This document shows, piece after piece, positions 37,099 to 46,101 of a stretch of DNA of 52,961 nt (the first letter of the stretch is position 1; each line of letters begins with the position of its first letter). A program made the translations under genes and the position numbers. The stretch lies in the NCBI GenBank assembly GCA_016868575.1, contig VGGL01000007.1, positions 1 through 52,961 on the forward strand, written 5' to 3'. Origin of the DNA: Bacteroidota bacterium (GTDB taxonomy: Bacteria > Bacteroidota > Bacteroidia > Bacteroidales > FEN-979). Under the pieces are notes generated by a model that saw only the letters and a program-made list of their open reading frames with translations, did not search any database and had not been told where the DNA came from.

Positions 37099-37271
37099 GA
37101 TTAGGGGTTTTGGTTATTACTGAAGGATTTGTGTTTTCTTAGAGAAATTTCGTTATATTATTGAAAAACAAAACTTTACTAAACATCTATTGGTATTTAC
37201 CTATATCATTTGTAAAAGTAGTATAAAAATGTTAAAGACAAGTCGGGATATCCATTTTTGAAAAATATTTT
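37099..37271. other. AT-rich gap upstream of the tail-fibre-like gene
   Basis: No gene and no TAnnTTTG match is visible on the minus strand. A perfect 16-bp AT palindrome (TGAAAAATATTTTTCA) at 37259-37274 ends in the stop codon of the following gene and could help terminate it. Confidence 0.4.
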
Positions 37272-37793
37272 TCAGAATGACTTTTGAAATTCTTCCTTCA
37301 AGGTAGTCAGAGAATTTGATACCATATTGATATTCTCCTGGTTTATTTTTGTCAGTATTCTGATTGCCAGCTCGGTAGCCGGGTCACCCGGAGATAGCTC
37401 AGATGCGCTGGTATTGATCAGGGTGATCAGGAAATCCCTCGATTTTATGAGCCCCTCCCAGGCCAAAGCAGAAACATACAATTGTTGCGACATGTTGTAC
37501 TCATACTCTTCCCGGATCGCCTTGATCATGGATGATTGGAGTGACAAAACCGTGTCGCCTGGTTGCGAAACCCTTAAGATCAGGTTTTCCGGCATGATCC
37601 TTTCAAGCAACAGCACCAGCCGTTCGTAGGCCTGCATTTTCACAGGACTCAGTTGCTTGTCCTGCTCAGCCCGGATGTTCAGTGCCATCTTCTTGTGTTC
37701 GTGGTCTAAAAAGGCTCGGAGCATCAGATAGATCATGATGAACAGCACGATGACAGGGATTGTCATTTGTAAAATTGGTACCAGGGTTTGCAT
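37272..37793 (-). CDS. conserved Bacteroidota membrane-anchored protein
   Basis: This 173-residue protein has an N-terminal membrane helix (about 8-28, IPVIVLFIMIYLML), a charged linker and a helical cytoplasmic domain containing QAYERLVLLLERI, IREEYEYNMSQQLYVSALAW and INTSASELSPGD. I recall this as a conserved Bacteroidota family (possibly DUF7935) of unknown function, but am not certain of the name. It is transcribed divergently from the aminotransferase gene; the -7 element TATCTTTG is at 37827-37834. Confidence 0.75.
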   Translation of the reverse strand: MQTLVPILQMTIPVIVLFIMIYLMLRAFLDHEHKKMALNIRAEQDKQLSPVKMQAYERLVLLLERIMPENLILRVSQPGDTVLSLQSSMIKAIREEYEYNMSQQLYVSALAWEGLIKSRDFLITLINTSASELSPGDPATELAIRILTKINQENINMVSNSLTTLKEEFQKSF

Positions 37794-37826
37794 GGTGGTT
37801 GGCTTTTTCTGTTATTGTACATCATG

Positions 37827-37834
37827 CAAAGATA
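37827..37834 (-). promoter_or_regulatory. -7 element of the 37272-37793 gene
   Basis: The minus strand reads TATCTTTG, 34 bases before the ATG. Confidence 0.55.
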
Positions 37835-37872
37835 TTCAAATGATCTTGCCGGCAGAAGAAGGAAAAAATATG

Positions 37873-37880
37873 TACGTTTG
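37873..37880 (+). promoter_or_regulatory. -7 element of aminotransferase promoter
   Basis: TACGTTTG fits TAnnTTTG, 45 bases before the ATG at 37925. Confidence 0.5.
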
Positions 37881-37924
37881 CAAAAAATTTCAAGAATCAT
37901 CCTAACGATCTAATTTTAACCACT

Positions 37925-39118
37925 ATGCTCTCCGACAGGATCAACAAAATCTCGGAATCCGAAACCCTGGCTATGGCGCAAAAATGCAGGGAATTACAGG
38001 CTGAAGGCCACGATGTGATCAACCTGAGTTTGGGGGAACCCGATTTTTTCACCCCTTTCTACATCAAAGATGCTGCTAAAGAAGGGATTGACAAGAATTT
38101 CACGTTCTATTCGCCGGTCGCAGGATACCTTGATTTGCGGAAGGCTATTTGCGATAAGTTCCTCAGAGACAACAACCTGGCATTCAAGCCTGACCAGATT
38201 GTGGTCTCAAACGGGGCTAAACAGTCCATCGCCAATGTAGTCCTCTGCCTGCTGAACCCGGGTGATGAAGTGATCATCCCCTCCCCCTACTGGGTAACCT
38301 ACAAGGAGGTGATCAAGCTGGCAGAAGCCAAGCCGGTTTATATCCACGCAACCATTGAGAATGAATTCAAGATCGGTCCGGAACAACTGAAACAAGCCAT
38401 CACGCCCAAATCGAAACTCTTTATCTTCAGTTCGCCTTGTAATCCCACCGGAACCGTTTATTCCAAAGATGAACTCCGGGAACTGGCTGAGGTTTTCGCC
38501 GGGTATCCACAGGTTTACATCCTTTCAGATGAGATTTACGAGCACATCAACTTTGTCGGGAAACATGAAACCATCGCCCAGTTTGAAGCCATCCGCGACC
38601 GGGTGATCATCGCCAATGGCGTGTCGAAAGGATATGCCATGACCGGCTGGCGGATCGGATATATCGGAGCCAACCGAACCATCGCCCATGCCTGCGAAAA
38701 ACTCCAGAGCCAATTCACTTCAGGCCCCTCCGGTATCTCACAAAGAGCTGCCCTGAAAGCCATCGCTGAAGGCGGCCAACATGAAGAGATGAGATCGATG
38801 CTTGCTGCATTCCGCGAACGGAGAGACCTGCTTATCGACATGCTTCAAAAAGTTCCGGGTATCAAGGTGAACCACCCCGAAGGCGCTTTCTACCTGTTCA
38901 CCAACATCACCTATTATTTTGGTAAAACCGATGGGAACATCACCATCAATACCTGCGACGACCTGGCCATGTACCTGTTGAACAAGGCCTTCGTCGCCCT
39001 CATCCCGGGATCGGCCTTTGGAAACCCAAATTGCATCCGGTTCTCTTATGCCACATCCAAAGAAAACCTGACCGAAGCAGTGAAAAGAATTGAAAAAGCC
39101 CTGGGAAAACTTAAGTAA
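37925..39118 (+). CDS. class I/II aminotransferase, aspartate aminotransferase type
   Basis: This PLP-dependent enzyme most likely transfers the amino group of aspartate to 2-oxoglutarate. Seen features are LSLGEPDFFTP near the N-terminus (substrate loop), SNGAKQSIANV (PLP phosphate region), SPCNPTG, LSDEIYEHI with the PLP-pyridine Asp, and the Schiff-base lysine in VSKGYAMTGWRIGYIG (Lys near 235). Length of 397 residues is normal for the Ib subgroup. It is followed 40 bp later by pckA, possibly as an operon, which would link aspartate and oxaloacetate metabolism. Confidence 0.88.
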   Translation: MLSDRINKISESETLAMAQKCRELQAEGHDVINLSLGEPDFFTPFYIKDAAKEGIDKNFTFYSPVAGYLDLRKAICDKFLRDNNLAFKPDQIVVSNGAKQSIANVVLCLLNPGDEVIIPSPYWVTYKEVIKLAEAKPVYIHATIENEFKIGPEQLKQAITPKSKLFIFSSPCNPTGTVYSKDELRELAEVFAGYPQVYILSDEIYEHINFVGKHETIAQFEAIRDRVIIANGVSKGYAMTGWRIGYIGANRTIAHACEKLQSQFTSGPSGISQRAALKAIAEGGQHEEMRSMLAAFRERRDLLIDMLQKVPGIKVNHPEGAFYLFTNITYYFGKTDGNITINTCDDLAMYLLNKAFVALIPGSAFGNPNCIRFSYATSKENLTEAVKRIEKALGKLK

Positions 39119-39158
39119 AATTTGACCCTCGCAAAAACAAATTATACCCTTACTACCC

Positions 39159-40778
39159 ATGAAAACCATCGACCTCAGTAAATATGGTATCCGGAATACC
39201 GGAAAAGTGTACCACAATTTATCCTATGATGAATTCTATGCCCATGAAACAAATCCAGCCCTTACCGGGTTTGAAAGGTGTTTCGTGACCAATACCGGGG
39301 CAATTAATGTTGATACCGGGATTTTTACCGGACGGTCGCCCAAAGATAAATATGTTGTTGATGAGGATTTTTCAAGGGACAATATCTGGTGGAAAAATCC
39401 GACACGGAAAAGTTCCGACAACAAGCCCATTTCAGAAGCTTTATGGAGGGAATTACTAAATCTCTCAGCCGAACAGTTATCCGAAAAAGATCTATACATT
39501 TTGGATGGCTATGCCGGAACCAATATAGATACCCGTCTCCGCATCAGGCTCGTGACCGAAGTCGCCTGGCAGGCGCATTTTCTGAAAAACATGCTCATCC
39601 GCCCCACCGAAGAGGAAATGGAAGTCTTTGAACCTGATTTTGTAATGCTGAACGCCTGCAAAGTCACTTTCCCCAAGTGGAAAGAAAACAACCTGAACAG
39701 CGAGGTCTTTATCGCTTTCAACCTGAAGGAACAGATGGCCTGTATCGGTGGAAGCTGGTACGGCGGAGAAATGAAGAAAGGGGTCTTCTCGATCATGAAT
39801 TATTTTCTCCCTTTGAAGGGTGTGGCCTCCATGCATTGCTCCGCCAACATGAGCAAAGAAGGGGAGACAGCGATATTTTTTGGATTGTCCGGAACCGGCA
39901 AGACCACCCTCTCGGCTGATCCCAAACGGCTGCTCATCGGTGATGATGAACACGGATGGGATGAAGAAGGGGTGTTCAACATTGAAGGGGGATGCTATGC
40001 CAAGATGATCAACCTGAGCAGGGAAAAAGAACCCGATATCTACAACGCCATCCGGCGGGATACCATCCTGGAAAACATAGGCTATGATCCTAAAACAGGC
40101 GAGATTGACTATAATGATGGTTCAAAAACAGAAAATACACGTGCATCTTACCCGATCTGTCACATCCAAAATATAGTGAAACCGGTCTCAAAGGGTGGTC
40201 ATCCGAAGAAAGTCATATTTTTAACTGCCGACGCGTTTGGCATCCTCCCCCCCGTTGCCAGGCTTACCCGGGAACAGACCATGTACCAGTTCCTGAGCGG
40301 TTATACCGCCAAACTGGCCGGTACCGAGCGTGGGATCATTGAGCCCTCCCCTACCTTTTCTTCCTGCTTCGGCGCTGCATTCTTGCTCCTCCATCCCACG
40401 GTTTACGCCAATCAGCTCATCAAGAAGATGGAGCAGCACGGATCGGTCGCTTACCTGGTCAACACCGGCTGGATTGGTGGCCCTTACGGCGTTGGCAAAC
40501 GGATCGATATTCCCGTAACCCGCCGCATCATCGATGCCATTCTTGACGGCTCACTTGATCACGTTGAATACGAACAAACACCTGTTTTCAACCTGTCGAT
40601 TCCGAAGCACATCCCTGGAATCGAAGATCGCATGCTGAACCAGCGCAATATTTGGCCCGACACCAACGAATATGATAAAGCCGCCAAAGCCCTGGCACAG
40701 AAGTTTATCGATAATTTTGTCAGCTTTACAGATAATGAAGAAGGGAAAAAGCTGGTGAAAGCAGGGCCAGTGATATGA
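39159..40778 (+). CDS. pckA: phosphoenolpyruvate carboxykinase (ATP)
   Basis: This enzyme interconverts oxaloacetate plus ATP and phosphoenolpyruvate, CO2 and ADP. In anaerobic Bacteroidota it often runs in the carboxylating direction. Motifs are [12 protein letters not shown] (oxaloacetate-binding Arg), MHCSANMS, the P-loop [13 protein letters not shown] near 243-255, and [15 protein letters not shown] with the metal-binding Asp residues. Length of 539 residues is the usual size. The stop is followed directly by an octamer repeat array, with no intervening terminator. Confidence 0.96.
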   Translation: MKTIDLSKYGIRNTGKVYHNLSYDEFYAHETNPALTGFERCFVTNTGAINVDTGIFTGRSPKDKYVVDEDFSRDNIWWKNPTRKSSDNKPISEALWRELLNLSAEQLSEKDLYILDGYAGTNIDTRLRIRLVTEVAWQAHFLKNMLIRPTEEEMEVFEPDFVMLNACKVTFPKWKENNLNSEVFIAFNLKEQMACIGGSWYGGEMKKGVFSIMNYFLPLKGVASMHCSANMSKEGETAIFFGLSGTGKTTLSADPKRLLIGDDEHGWDEEGVFNIEGGCYAKMINLSREKEPDIYNAIRRDTILENIGYDPKTGEIDYNDGSKTENTRASYPICHIQNIVKPVSKGGHPKKVIFLTADAFGILPPVARLTREQTMYQFLSGYTAKLAGTERGIIEPSPTFSSCFGAAFLLLHPTVYANQLIKKMEQHGSVAYLVNTGWIGGPYGVGKRIDIPVTRRIIDAILDGSLDHVEYEQTPVFNLSIPKHIPGIEDRMLNQRNIWPDTNEYDKAAKALAQKFIDNFVSFTDNEEGKKLVKAGPVI

Positions 40779-40842
40779 CGATGTAGCGATGTAACGATGT
40801 AGCGATGTAACGATGTAGCGATGTAACGATGTAACGAAGTAG
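40779..40842. repeat. octamer array CGATGTAR
   Basis: Eight consecutive 8-bp units alternate CGATGTAG and CGATGTAA (the last is CGAAGTAG), starting at the base after the pckA stop codon. Confidence 0.9.
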
Positions 40843-40850
40843 CGAAATTT

Positions 40851-40925
40851 TCTGACAACTGACTCTGACTCTGACAACTGACTCTGACTCTGACAACTGA
40901 CTCTGACTCTGACAACTGACTCTGA
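40851..40925. repeat. 19-bp tandem array
   Basis: Three exact copies of the 19-mer TCTGACAACTGACTCTGAC and a fourth copy of 18 bp end three bases before the pduO ATG. There are no spacers between units, so this is not a CRISPR array. Confidence 0.92.
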
Positions 40926-40928
40926 TTA

Positions 40929-41489
40929 ATGAACAAGAAATTCAAAATATACACCAAGACCGGCGACAAGGGAGAGACTTCCCTGATTGGTGGAGCACGT
41001 GTGCCTAAAGATCATGTGCAGGTGGAAGCGTATGGGTCAGTGGATGAATTGAATTCCTTTCTGGGATTGCTGCGGGATGAGGTGAAAGACGATCATCTCA
41101 AAGACATGTTGCTGGAGATTCAGCGATGCTTGTTCGTCCTTGAAGCCGCCCTTGCCACACCGCCGGAAGGAGTTAGCCGGAGAATGCCGGAACTGACAGA
41201 AGAACAGGTGAGGCATCTCGAAACCGAGATCGACCGGATGGAAGCCGGGCTTCCCGAATTGACTTCCTTTATCCTCCCGGGCGGACACCCGCAGGTATCG
41301 CTCTGTCATGTTGCCCGTACCGTCTGCCGCAGGGCAGAACGCCGAACCCTCACCCTGGCCAGGGAATCAAAGGTTGATGATATCCATCTTCGCTACCTCA
41401 ACAGGTTGGCCGATTATCTTTTCGTACTTGCCAGGAAGCTGGGAAAAGATAACCAGGCCGGAGAAGTCATCTGGAAAGAAACACACTAA
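40929..41489 (+). CDS. pduO: cob(I)alamin adenosyltransferase, PduO type
   Basis: This enzyme makes adenosylcobalamin from cob(I)alamin and ATP, for example for methylmalonyl-CoA mutase in propionate formation. The N-terminal ATP motif TKTGDKGETSLIGG (9-22) and the C-terminal RTVCRRAERRT helix (about 128-138) are intact; 186 residues is normal. The ATG lies three bases after a 19-bp tandem array, so the 5' leader and ribosome-binding region are built of repeat DNA and no Shine-Dalgarno sequence is visible. Copy-number changes in the array would alter the leader length but not the reading frame. Confidence 0.93.
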   Translation: MNKKFKIYTKTGDKGETSLIGGARVPKDHVQVEAYGSVDELNSFLGLLRDEVKDDHLKDMLLEIQRCLFVLEAALATPPEGVSRRMPELTEEQVRHLETEIDRMEAGLPELTSFILPGGHPQVSLCHVARTVCRRAERRTLTLARESKVDDIHLRYLNRLADYLFVLARKLGKDNQAGEVIWKETH

Positions 41490-41542
41490 AATTTTTCCAT
41501 TTTCAAGTTTTTTCAGGGACTTGACTTTTTTGTAAAAAAATA

Positions 41543-41550
41543 TACTTTTG
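41543..41550 (+). promoter_or_regulatory. promoter of the DUF2795 gene
   Basis: TACTTTTG at the -7 position has a TTG at 41521-41523, 19 bp upstream, at the -33 position: the best two-part Bacteroidota promoter in the window. Confidence 0.7.
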
Positions 41551-41576
41551 CAAAAAATTACAACGAGGCAACACCT

Positions 41577-41798
41577 ATGTACTGGACGCTGGAACTTGCA
41601 TCAAAATTGGAAGACGCTCCCTGGCCTGCTACCAAGGAGGAGCTGATCGATTATGCGATCCGAACAGGCTTGCCCCAGGAAGTCATTGAAAACCTGCGGG
41701 AGATTGAAGATGAAGGCGATGTATATGAACGCATCGAAGACATCTGGCCCGACTATCCTACCAAAGAGGACTTCTTTTTCCACGAAGACGAGTATTGA
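41577..41798 (+). CDS. DUF2795-family small acidic protein
   Basis: This 73-residue, strongly acidic protein starts MYWTLELASKLEDAPWPATK and ends with a FFFHEDEY tail. I recognise it as the DUF2795 family, highly conserved in Bacteroidota and of unknown function. The N-terminal half resembles a small helical domain (ELIDYAIRTGLPQEVIENL) and the C-terminal part is an Asp/Glu-rich segment. It has its own strong promoter and is followed by a hairpin-forming heptad array. Confidence 0.85.
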   Translation: MYWTLELASKLEDAPWPATKEELIDYAIRTGLPQEVIENLREIEDEGDVYERIEDIWPDYPTKEDFFFHEDEY

Positions 41799-41800
41799 TC

Positions 41801-41870
41801 AATTAACAATTAACAGTTATCAATGAACAACGATCAGTATTGTTCATTGTTAATTGTTCATTGTTCATTG
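41801..41870. repeat. heptad-phased array with hairpin
   Basis: Ten consecutive 7-bp words read AATTAAC, AATTAAC, AGTTATC, AATGAAC, AACGATC, AGTATTG, TTCATTG, TTAATTG, TTCATTG, TTCATTG. CAATGAACAA (41821-41830) pairs perfectly with TTGTTCATTG (41840-41849) across a 9-base loop, a plausible terminator between two convergent genes. Confidence 0.85.
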
Positions 41871-41895
41871 TTTGTGGTCTGTGGAAGGTAACGCC

Positions 41896-43059
41896 TTATT
41901 GAACTTTCATATGTCTCTTTCGGTATGCCCACCAGCCGATGAGGGTGTAGAGAACCGTTAGCATGCACAGGCAAAGAAGCTCAGGCCAGATATCCCCGAT
42001 CCCCATGTCCATGATCAGTATCTTATTCAGTGCGCTAACAGAATGGGTTGCTGACATGATGCCGTTGATCCCGATCCCGTAGCCTGCCATGGAAAACAGG
42101 GGACTGATCTGCAGGGGAAACATCGATCCGGTGAAGAACATGAACAAAAACAACGGGAAATTCCCGATGATGAGTATTTCTGCCACCGATTTGCAGATGG
42201 CGGCCAGGATCAGGCTGAATGAGATGATGGAAATGCTTGTCAGCACAGCCACAAGAAACACCGCCCCCCATGCCCCCTGGGTGTGAAATCCCAATGCCAT
42301 TGCCACCCCCAGGGTCATTGCAACCGAGATAATACCTACCATCACCTGAACCATACTGATCCCACCAAGAAATTCACCCGTGGTGAGTTTCGAGAGCTTC
42401 AGCCTCAAGATGGTCTTTTTCTCCACCTCGTTCACCATGGCGATGGAAGCCGGAAACATAAGCATCACAATCGAGAAGATCATCAGCCCGGGAACTGCAA
42501 TGTCAAAATCTGATCTCTGCCCGGAAGAACCAATGGGTATTTCCCGAAACTCAAACGGAGGCTCCTGTCCAATGGCTGGATAAAGATATTGTTTCATTAG
42601 CTCATCTGTCCATATGGCGGACAATAGATACCTGAAATCGGTCAGATCACCGGAAAATCCATACCGGATCTTTCCCGGCATTCCTCTGGCAAGGGAGTCG
42701 ACACCCGCCGAGAAATGATCCGGCAGAAATACCACCAGGTTGACTTTCCGTTCCCGAAGCCATTGCGTGGCCTGCGCCCTGTCACCGGAAAAAGAAAAGA
42801 CGAAGTTGATTTGCTGCAGGGTATCTTTCATGGAGATTATCTCCTTGGTCAGTAACTCACCGTAATTGATGGTTTTCCCGCTATCGGTGATGCTTTGATC
42901 TTCATTTACGATCACGATTTTATAGGAAGGGGTATATCCCTGGGTGATCAATTGGTAGATAAGCACGAAGAAAGGCGCTGAGACCAGCGTCAATAAAAGG
43001 ATCCAGAAACTTCGATACTGTTCCCTCAGGCTTTTTTGTACAATTCCTTTTATCCTCAT
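41896..43059 (-). CDS. ABC-2 type transporter permease
   Basis: This is the membrane subunit of an ABC exporter. It has one N-terminal helix (about 19-38), a large extracytoplasmic domain (about 45-190), then five hydrophobic segments in the C-terminal half (about 205-385). This is the layout of the ABC-2 family, of the DrrB or antibiotic/Na+ efflux kind. The ATPase gene lies 29 bp upstream on the same strand. The substrate is unknown. The adjacent ABC ATPase and rsmD genes suggest one transcription unit from DUF3822 onwards. Confidence 0.85.
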   Translation of the reverse strand: MRIKGIVQKSLREQYRSFWILLLTLVSAPFFVLIYQLITQGYTPSYKIVIVNEDQSITDSGKTINYGELLTKEIISMKDTLQQINFVFSFSGDRAQATQWLRERKVNLVVFLPDHFSAGVDSLARGMPGKIRYGFSGDLTDFRYLLSAIWTDELMKQYLYPAIGQEPPFEFREIPIGSSGQRSDFDIAVPGLMIFSIVMLMFPASIAMVNEVEKKTILRLKLSKLTTGEFLGGISMVQVMVGIISVAMTLGVAMALGFHTQGAWGAVFLVAVLTSISIISFSLILAAICKSVAEILIIGNFPLFLFMFFTGSMFPLQISPLFSMAGYGIGINGIMSATHSVSALNKILIMDMGIGDIWPELLCLCMLTVLYTLIGWWAYRKRHMKVQ

Positions 43060-43088
43060 ACCTGGAATTATGGATTATTAAATAGATC

Positions 43089-44036
43089 TCATTGACGCAG
43101 GGTTCTTCCGGTTAGGTGAATGAACACATCCTCCAGGGTATTTTCCCTCAGCTGCATACCGGTGATCTCGGCACCTGACTCGCTGATGATCCCAGATATT
43201 TCCGGGATCCTCCGGATGATGTCCAGGGCTTTCAGGTTGAGCGTTTCTTCTTCTATCCTGATGGAGATTCCCAGATTACCGACTTGTTGCAGGATGCCTT
43301 CCTGGTTGTAATGTTCCCTTTTTCTGATGCCGATTTCCAGCACGTCGCCGCTGCCGATGGAGTTCTTCAATCCTTGGGGTGTTCCGTTGCGTAACGCTTT
43401 TCCCCGGTCGATGATCACCACCTTGTCGGATACCCGGTCAGCCTCATCCATATTATGGGTAGTAAAGATGATGGTCTTTTTGCTGCTGATGTTTTTGATA
43501 AAATCGCGCACCATCACCCGGCTTTGGGGATCAAGACCCGCTTCAGGCTCATCCAGCACAATGATTTCAGGGTCATGTACCAGTGCCAGGGCAATGTTCA
43601 ATCTCCGTTGCATCCCCCCGGATAATGTGGATGCACGTTTGTTTCTTTTCTGCCGGAGATCCAGGTCGGAAAGCAGTTGTTCGGCACTCTTCCTTGCTTC
43701 CCGGGATTTCATGTTGTACATCTCCCCGGAAAAAACCAGCTGTTCGAAGCAGGTGAGTTTCGGCCAGATGACTATTTCCTGCGGACACAGACCCAGCCTG
43801 TCCTTCAGGCTTTTTTCACGGCTTCCATTGAAGAGCACTTCTCCCCTGTCGGGTTTCAGCAACCCGCACAGCATGTTGATGGTTGTGCTTTTCCCCGCAC
43901 CATTCGGGCCCAGGAACCCAAGCACTTTACCCTTCTCAACAGTAAATGAAAGGTCATCGACGGCAGTTATTTCACCAAAACGTTTCATGAGATTCCTCAC
44001 CTCCACCACCGCTCCCTCCTTGCTTTTACCCGTCAT
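43089..44036 (-). CDS. ABC transporter ATP-binding protein
   Basis: This is the nucleotide-binding subunit for the ABC-2 permease downstream. Motifs are the P-loop GPNGAGKSTT, the Q-loop LCPQEIVIW, the signature LSGGMQRRLNIALAL, the Walker B VLDEPEAGLDP and the switch His in FTTHNMDEADRV. The C-terminal 90 residues form the extension common in DrrA-like ATPases. An in-frame GTG at 44084 would add 16 residues. The ATG at 44036 (MTGKSKEG) places the core motif at the usual distance from the start, so it is preferred. Substrate is unknown. Confidence 0.9.
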   Translation of the reverse strand: MTGKSKEGAVVEVRNLMKRFGEITAVDDLSFTVEKGKVLGFLGPNGAGKSTTINMLCGLLKPDRGEVLFNGSREKSLKDRLGLCPQEIVIWPKLTCFEQLVFSGEMYNMKSREARKSAEQLLSDLDLRQKRNKRASTLSGGMQRRLNIALALVHDPEIIVLDEPEAGLDPQSRVMVRDFIKNISSKKTIIFTTHNMDEADRVSDKVVIIDRGKALRNGTPQGLKNSIGSGDVLEIGIRKREHYNQEGILQQVGNLGISIRIEEETLNLKALDIIRRIPEISGIISESGAEITGMQLRENTLEDVFIHLTGRTLRQ

Positions 44037-44087
44037 TTTCTGATATATTGATTTATTGATTTGTTTGGATAGCTCGCTTGTCACATG

Positions 44088-44624
44088 TCACGCGTTACGG
44101 AAAAAGCTAAAGTGCACATTCCCGTATTTTCTAGTCTCGAGGAACCTCGCATGTTCTGAAAAATCGATCGTGCCGGGATGCTCAATAATCAGCCATCCGT
44201 CAGGGTTTATCAACTGTCGACGGAAAACAAGCACAGGTATCTTTTCAATTTCAGGAAGATCATACGGCGGATCGGCAAAGATCAGGTCGGTTTTCACTGC
44301 TTGGCGTTCCAGGAAACGGAAAACATCTGCCCGAACGGGTTGGATGCACTGAAAGCCTAACTCCAGCGCCATTTTCATCAGATAACGAATACACCCGTTG
44401 TGGATGTCAACAGCGATGACAGAACCGGCGCCGCGACTGGCAAACTCCAGGGTTATATTTCCCGTGCCGGAGAACAGGTCGATGACCTGTAACCCTTCAA
44501 AATCAATGCGGTTATTGAGAATGTTGAACAGGCTCTCCTTGGCCAGATCGGTGGTTGGCCTCACCGGCAGGTTCTTGGGTGGCCGCAGCACTTTACCTCG
44601 GTATTTTCCAGCGATTATCCGCAC
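44088..44624 (-). CDS. rsmD: 16S rRNA (guanine966-N2)-methyltransferase
   Basis: This enzyme methylates G966 of 16S rRNA during 30S assembly. Motifs are the N-terminal MRIIAGKYRGKVL, the PTTDLAKESLFNIL helix, the SAM loop DLFSGTGNITLEFASRG (49-65) and the catalytic DPPY (118-121). Length of 178 residues is typical. The start codon is GTG, overlapping the end of the DUF3822 gene by 10 bp, so it is probably translationally coupled. The rsmD-DUF3822 pairing is familiar in Bacteroidota. Confidence 0.92.
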   Translation of the reverse strand: MRIIAGKYRGKVLRPPKNLPVRPTTDLAKESLFNILNNRIDFEGLQVIDLFSGTGNITLEFASRGAGSVIAVDIHNGCIRYLMKMALELGFQCIQPVRADVFRFLERQAVKTDLIFADPPYDLPEIEKIPVLVFRRQLINPDGWLIIEHPGTIDFSEHARFLETRKYGNVHFSFFRNA

Positions 44625-45517
44625 AGTGGTAAGTTGAACAAGGTAAAAAACCGATGTGGTTGGATCTCATCCAGTGCATGACTATATTGGAATAACCCGC
44701 TTCTTTCGAGGTAGGTCACCTTAAACACATAACGGGAGATCAAATCCTGGATATCGTTGTGATCACCAATCTCCCCGCATAGCACCGGTACCGTCTCACC
44801 CGGCGACAAACCCAATTGTTCGATCACAAACATCACATAATAGACCACATCTTCCCTGGCACGGAAAGGAAAAGCATTACCGAACATAAGCTTCCCTCCG
44901 TTGATGGAAAGGAGATCAAAAGCGCCCCGACGGAAATTCAGATACAGTTGATTGGGTTGCGTCCGGCTTTTGCAATTTAGCATGATCCCTTGAATCCAGG
45001 CGGTTGTTGAATGAAAAACCGCGGCAGATGGAAAGTTTACCAGAATCCAGTCTTGTAACTCCGGCGAAATCGCGTAGATGTTGTATGCTGCTGCATTCCT
45101 GAGTTTATCTGTCAAAACCACCTCTTTTTTTCCAAGGTGCTGGGTAAAATGAAGGTACTGCTCTTTTTCTTCCGGAATAAACAATCCTTCCGGCATCAGT
45201 GTTTGCTTTGGCGTTTCAACTAGGATCCTGACCTGGTGAAAGGGATTTCTCAGCATCGGATAGATCTCCAATACTTTATTCAGGAGTTCCGGTTGAATGG
45301 TTGCGCCAAAATACGGTGACAGGTTGGTCAGTTCCTGCACGTTTTTACCGGTAAATTCAATGCTACAGCAGGACAGGAAGGCATTCTTTTCCACATCCAG
45401 GTAAGTGAAAGTCACGCCGGCCGGAGATATCAGCAAGCCCAGGTCATACTGGTCTCCGCCGGATTTCTCTGCCAGCGGATCCCAACATTCGAAAAGGGTA
45501 TGGAGCTTTGGATTCAC
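44615..45517 (-). CDS. DUF3822 family protein
   Basis: This 300-residue cytosolic protein is recognised as DUF3822, a Bacteroidota family found next to rsmD. It has an actin/ASKHA-like flavour (YDLGLLISPAGVTFTYLD near the N-terminus; NQLYLNFRRGAFDLLSINGGKL in the middle), but no function is established. The reading frame opens with a GTG at 45517, and a TAAATTTG -7 element lies 17 bases further upstream. It is the first gene of the unit that includes rsmD and perhaps the ABC genes. Confidence 0.8.
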   Translation of the reverse strand: MNPKLHTLFECWDPLAEKSGGDQYDLGLLISPAGVTFTYLDVEKNAFLSCCSIEFTGKNVQELTNLSPYFGATIQPELLNKVLEIYPMLRNPFHQVRILVETPKQTLMPEGLFIPEEKEQYLHFTQHLGKKEVVLTDKLRNAAAYNIYAISPELQDWILVNFPSAAVFHSTTAWIQGIMLNCKSRTQPNQLYLNFRRGAFDLLSINGGKLMFGNAFPFRAREDVVYYVMFVIEQLGLSPGETVPVLCGEIGDHNDIQDLISRYVFKVTYLERSGLFQYSHALDEIQPHRFFTLFNLPLCG

Positions 45518-45534
45518 GATGATTTATTATGGGA

Positions 45535-45542
45535 CAAATTTA
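45535..45542 (-). promoter_or_regulatory. -7 element of DUF3822/rsmD promoter
   Basis: The minus strand reads TAAATTTG (TAnnTTTG), very close to the GTG start, implying a short leader. Confidence 0.45.
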
Positions 45543-45569
45543 GTGGAAATCGCTTGATCAAACGCTGTG

Positions 45570-46046
45570 TCATTCATTTTGCGATTGAATCATCTCTTCA
45601 TACGATGGAACGGCATCCAAGAAACGGAAAGCCCTGGCCGCATGATCCATCCGGCAGCAATGGTGCGTCAATCCATTGCTTACAAGCAGGAAAGAAGCGC
45701 CCAGCTGCATGTTGTAAACGGCTATCTGGTCGAAAACGTTCTGTGTGATCTCCACCTCTGGCGCCTTGCACTCTACGACCAGCAAGGGTGATCCATTGTT
45801 CCGGAATACGGCCATATCATACCGTTTGGGCTGACCATTCACCACGATCTGCCCTTCAATGCTCATCAACGTAAGCGGACATCCCCGGTCACGGTTCAAG
45901 TACATCAGAACATGCTGACGAACCCATTCTTCCGGGGTTAGGGAGACGAACTTCTTACGTGCCGGATCAAAAACATCAAACGCTTCACCTTGTCTTTGAA
46001 TCCGCAACGGATATGCCGGGAGGTTGAGATCAGGAAACATCTTCAT
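45570..46046 (-). CDS. HsdR N-terminal-like (PD-(D/E)xK) protein
   Basis: This 158-residue stand-alone protein resembles the nuclease-like N-terminal domain of type I restriction R subunits. The core is KRYDMAVFRNNGSPLLVVECKAP (Asp, then E-x-K) followed by a QIAVYNMQLGASFLLVSNG strand-helix. No helicase, methylase or specificity gene is near, so a restriction function is not implied. In Bacteroidota this gene commonly sits beside housekeeping genes as here. A repair or nucleic-acid-processing role is only a guess. Confidence 0.8.
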   Translation of the reverse strand: MKMFPDLNLPAYPLRIQRQGEAFDVFDPARKKFVSLTPEEWVRQHVLMYLNRDRGCPLTLMSIEGQIVVNGQPKRYDMAVFRNNGSPLLVVECKAPEVEITQNVFDQIAVYNMQLGASFLLVSNGLTHHCCRMDHAARAFRFLDAVPSYEEMIQSQNE

Positions 46047-46068
46047 CGAAAGAATCGCTAAAAATAGC

Positions 46069-46076
46069 TAATTTTG
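46069..46076 (+). promoter_or_regulatory. -7 element of amn/holA promoter
   Basis: TAATTTTG fits TAnnTTTG and lies 26 bases before the amn ATG. Confidence 0.5.
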
Positions 46077-46101
46077 TCATCTTGTTAATGCAATTCGCAT
46101 C

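Noticed and set aside
40851-40925. Possible CRISPR array
   Set aside because: Repeat units are contiguous with no spacers and there is no cas gene, so it is a plain tandem repeat.
43327-44043. 238-codon plus-strand frame opposite the ABC ATPase
   Set aside because: It is an antisense shadow of the P-loop ATPase; composition is Ser/Arg-rich as expected from the complementary codons.
45570-46046. Restriction-modification system suggested by the HsdR_N-like protein
   Set aside because: No helicase, methyltransferase or specificity gene is adjacent; the neighbours are housekeeping genes.
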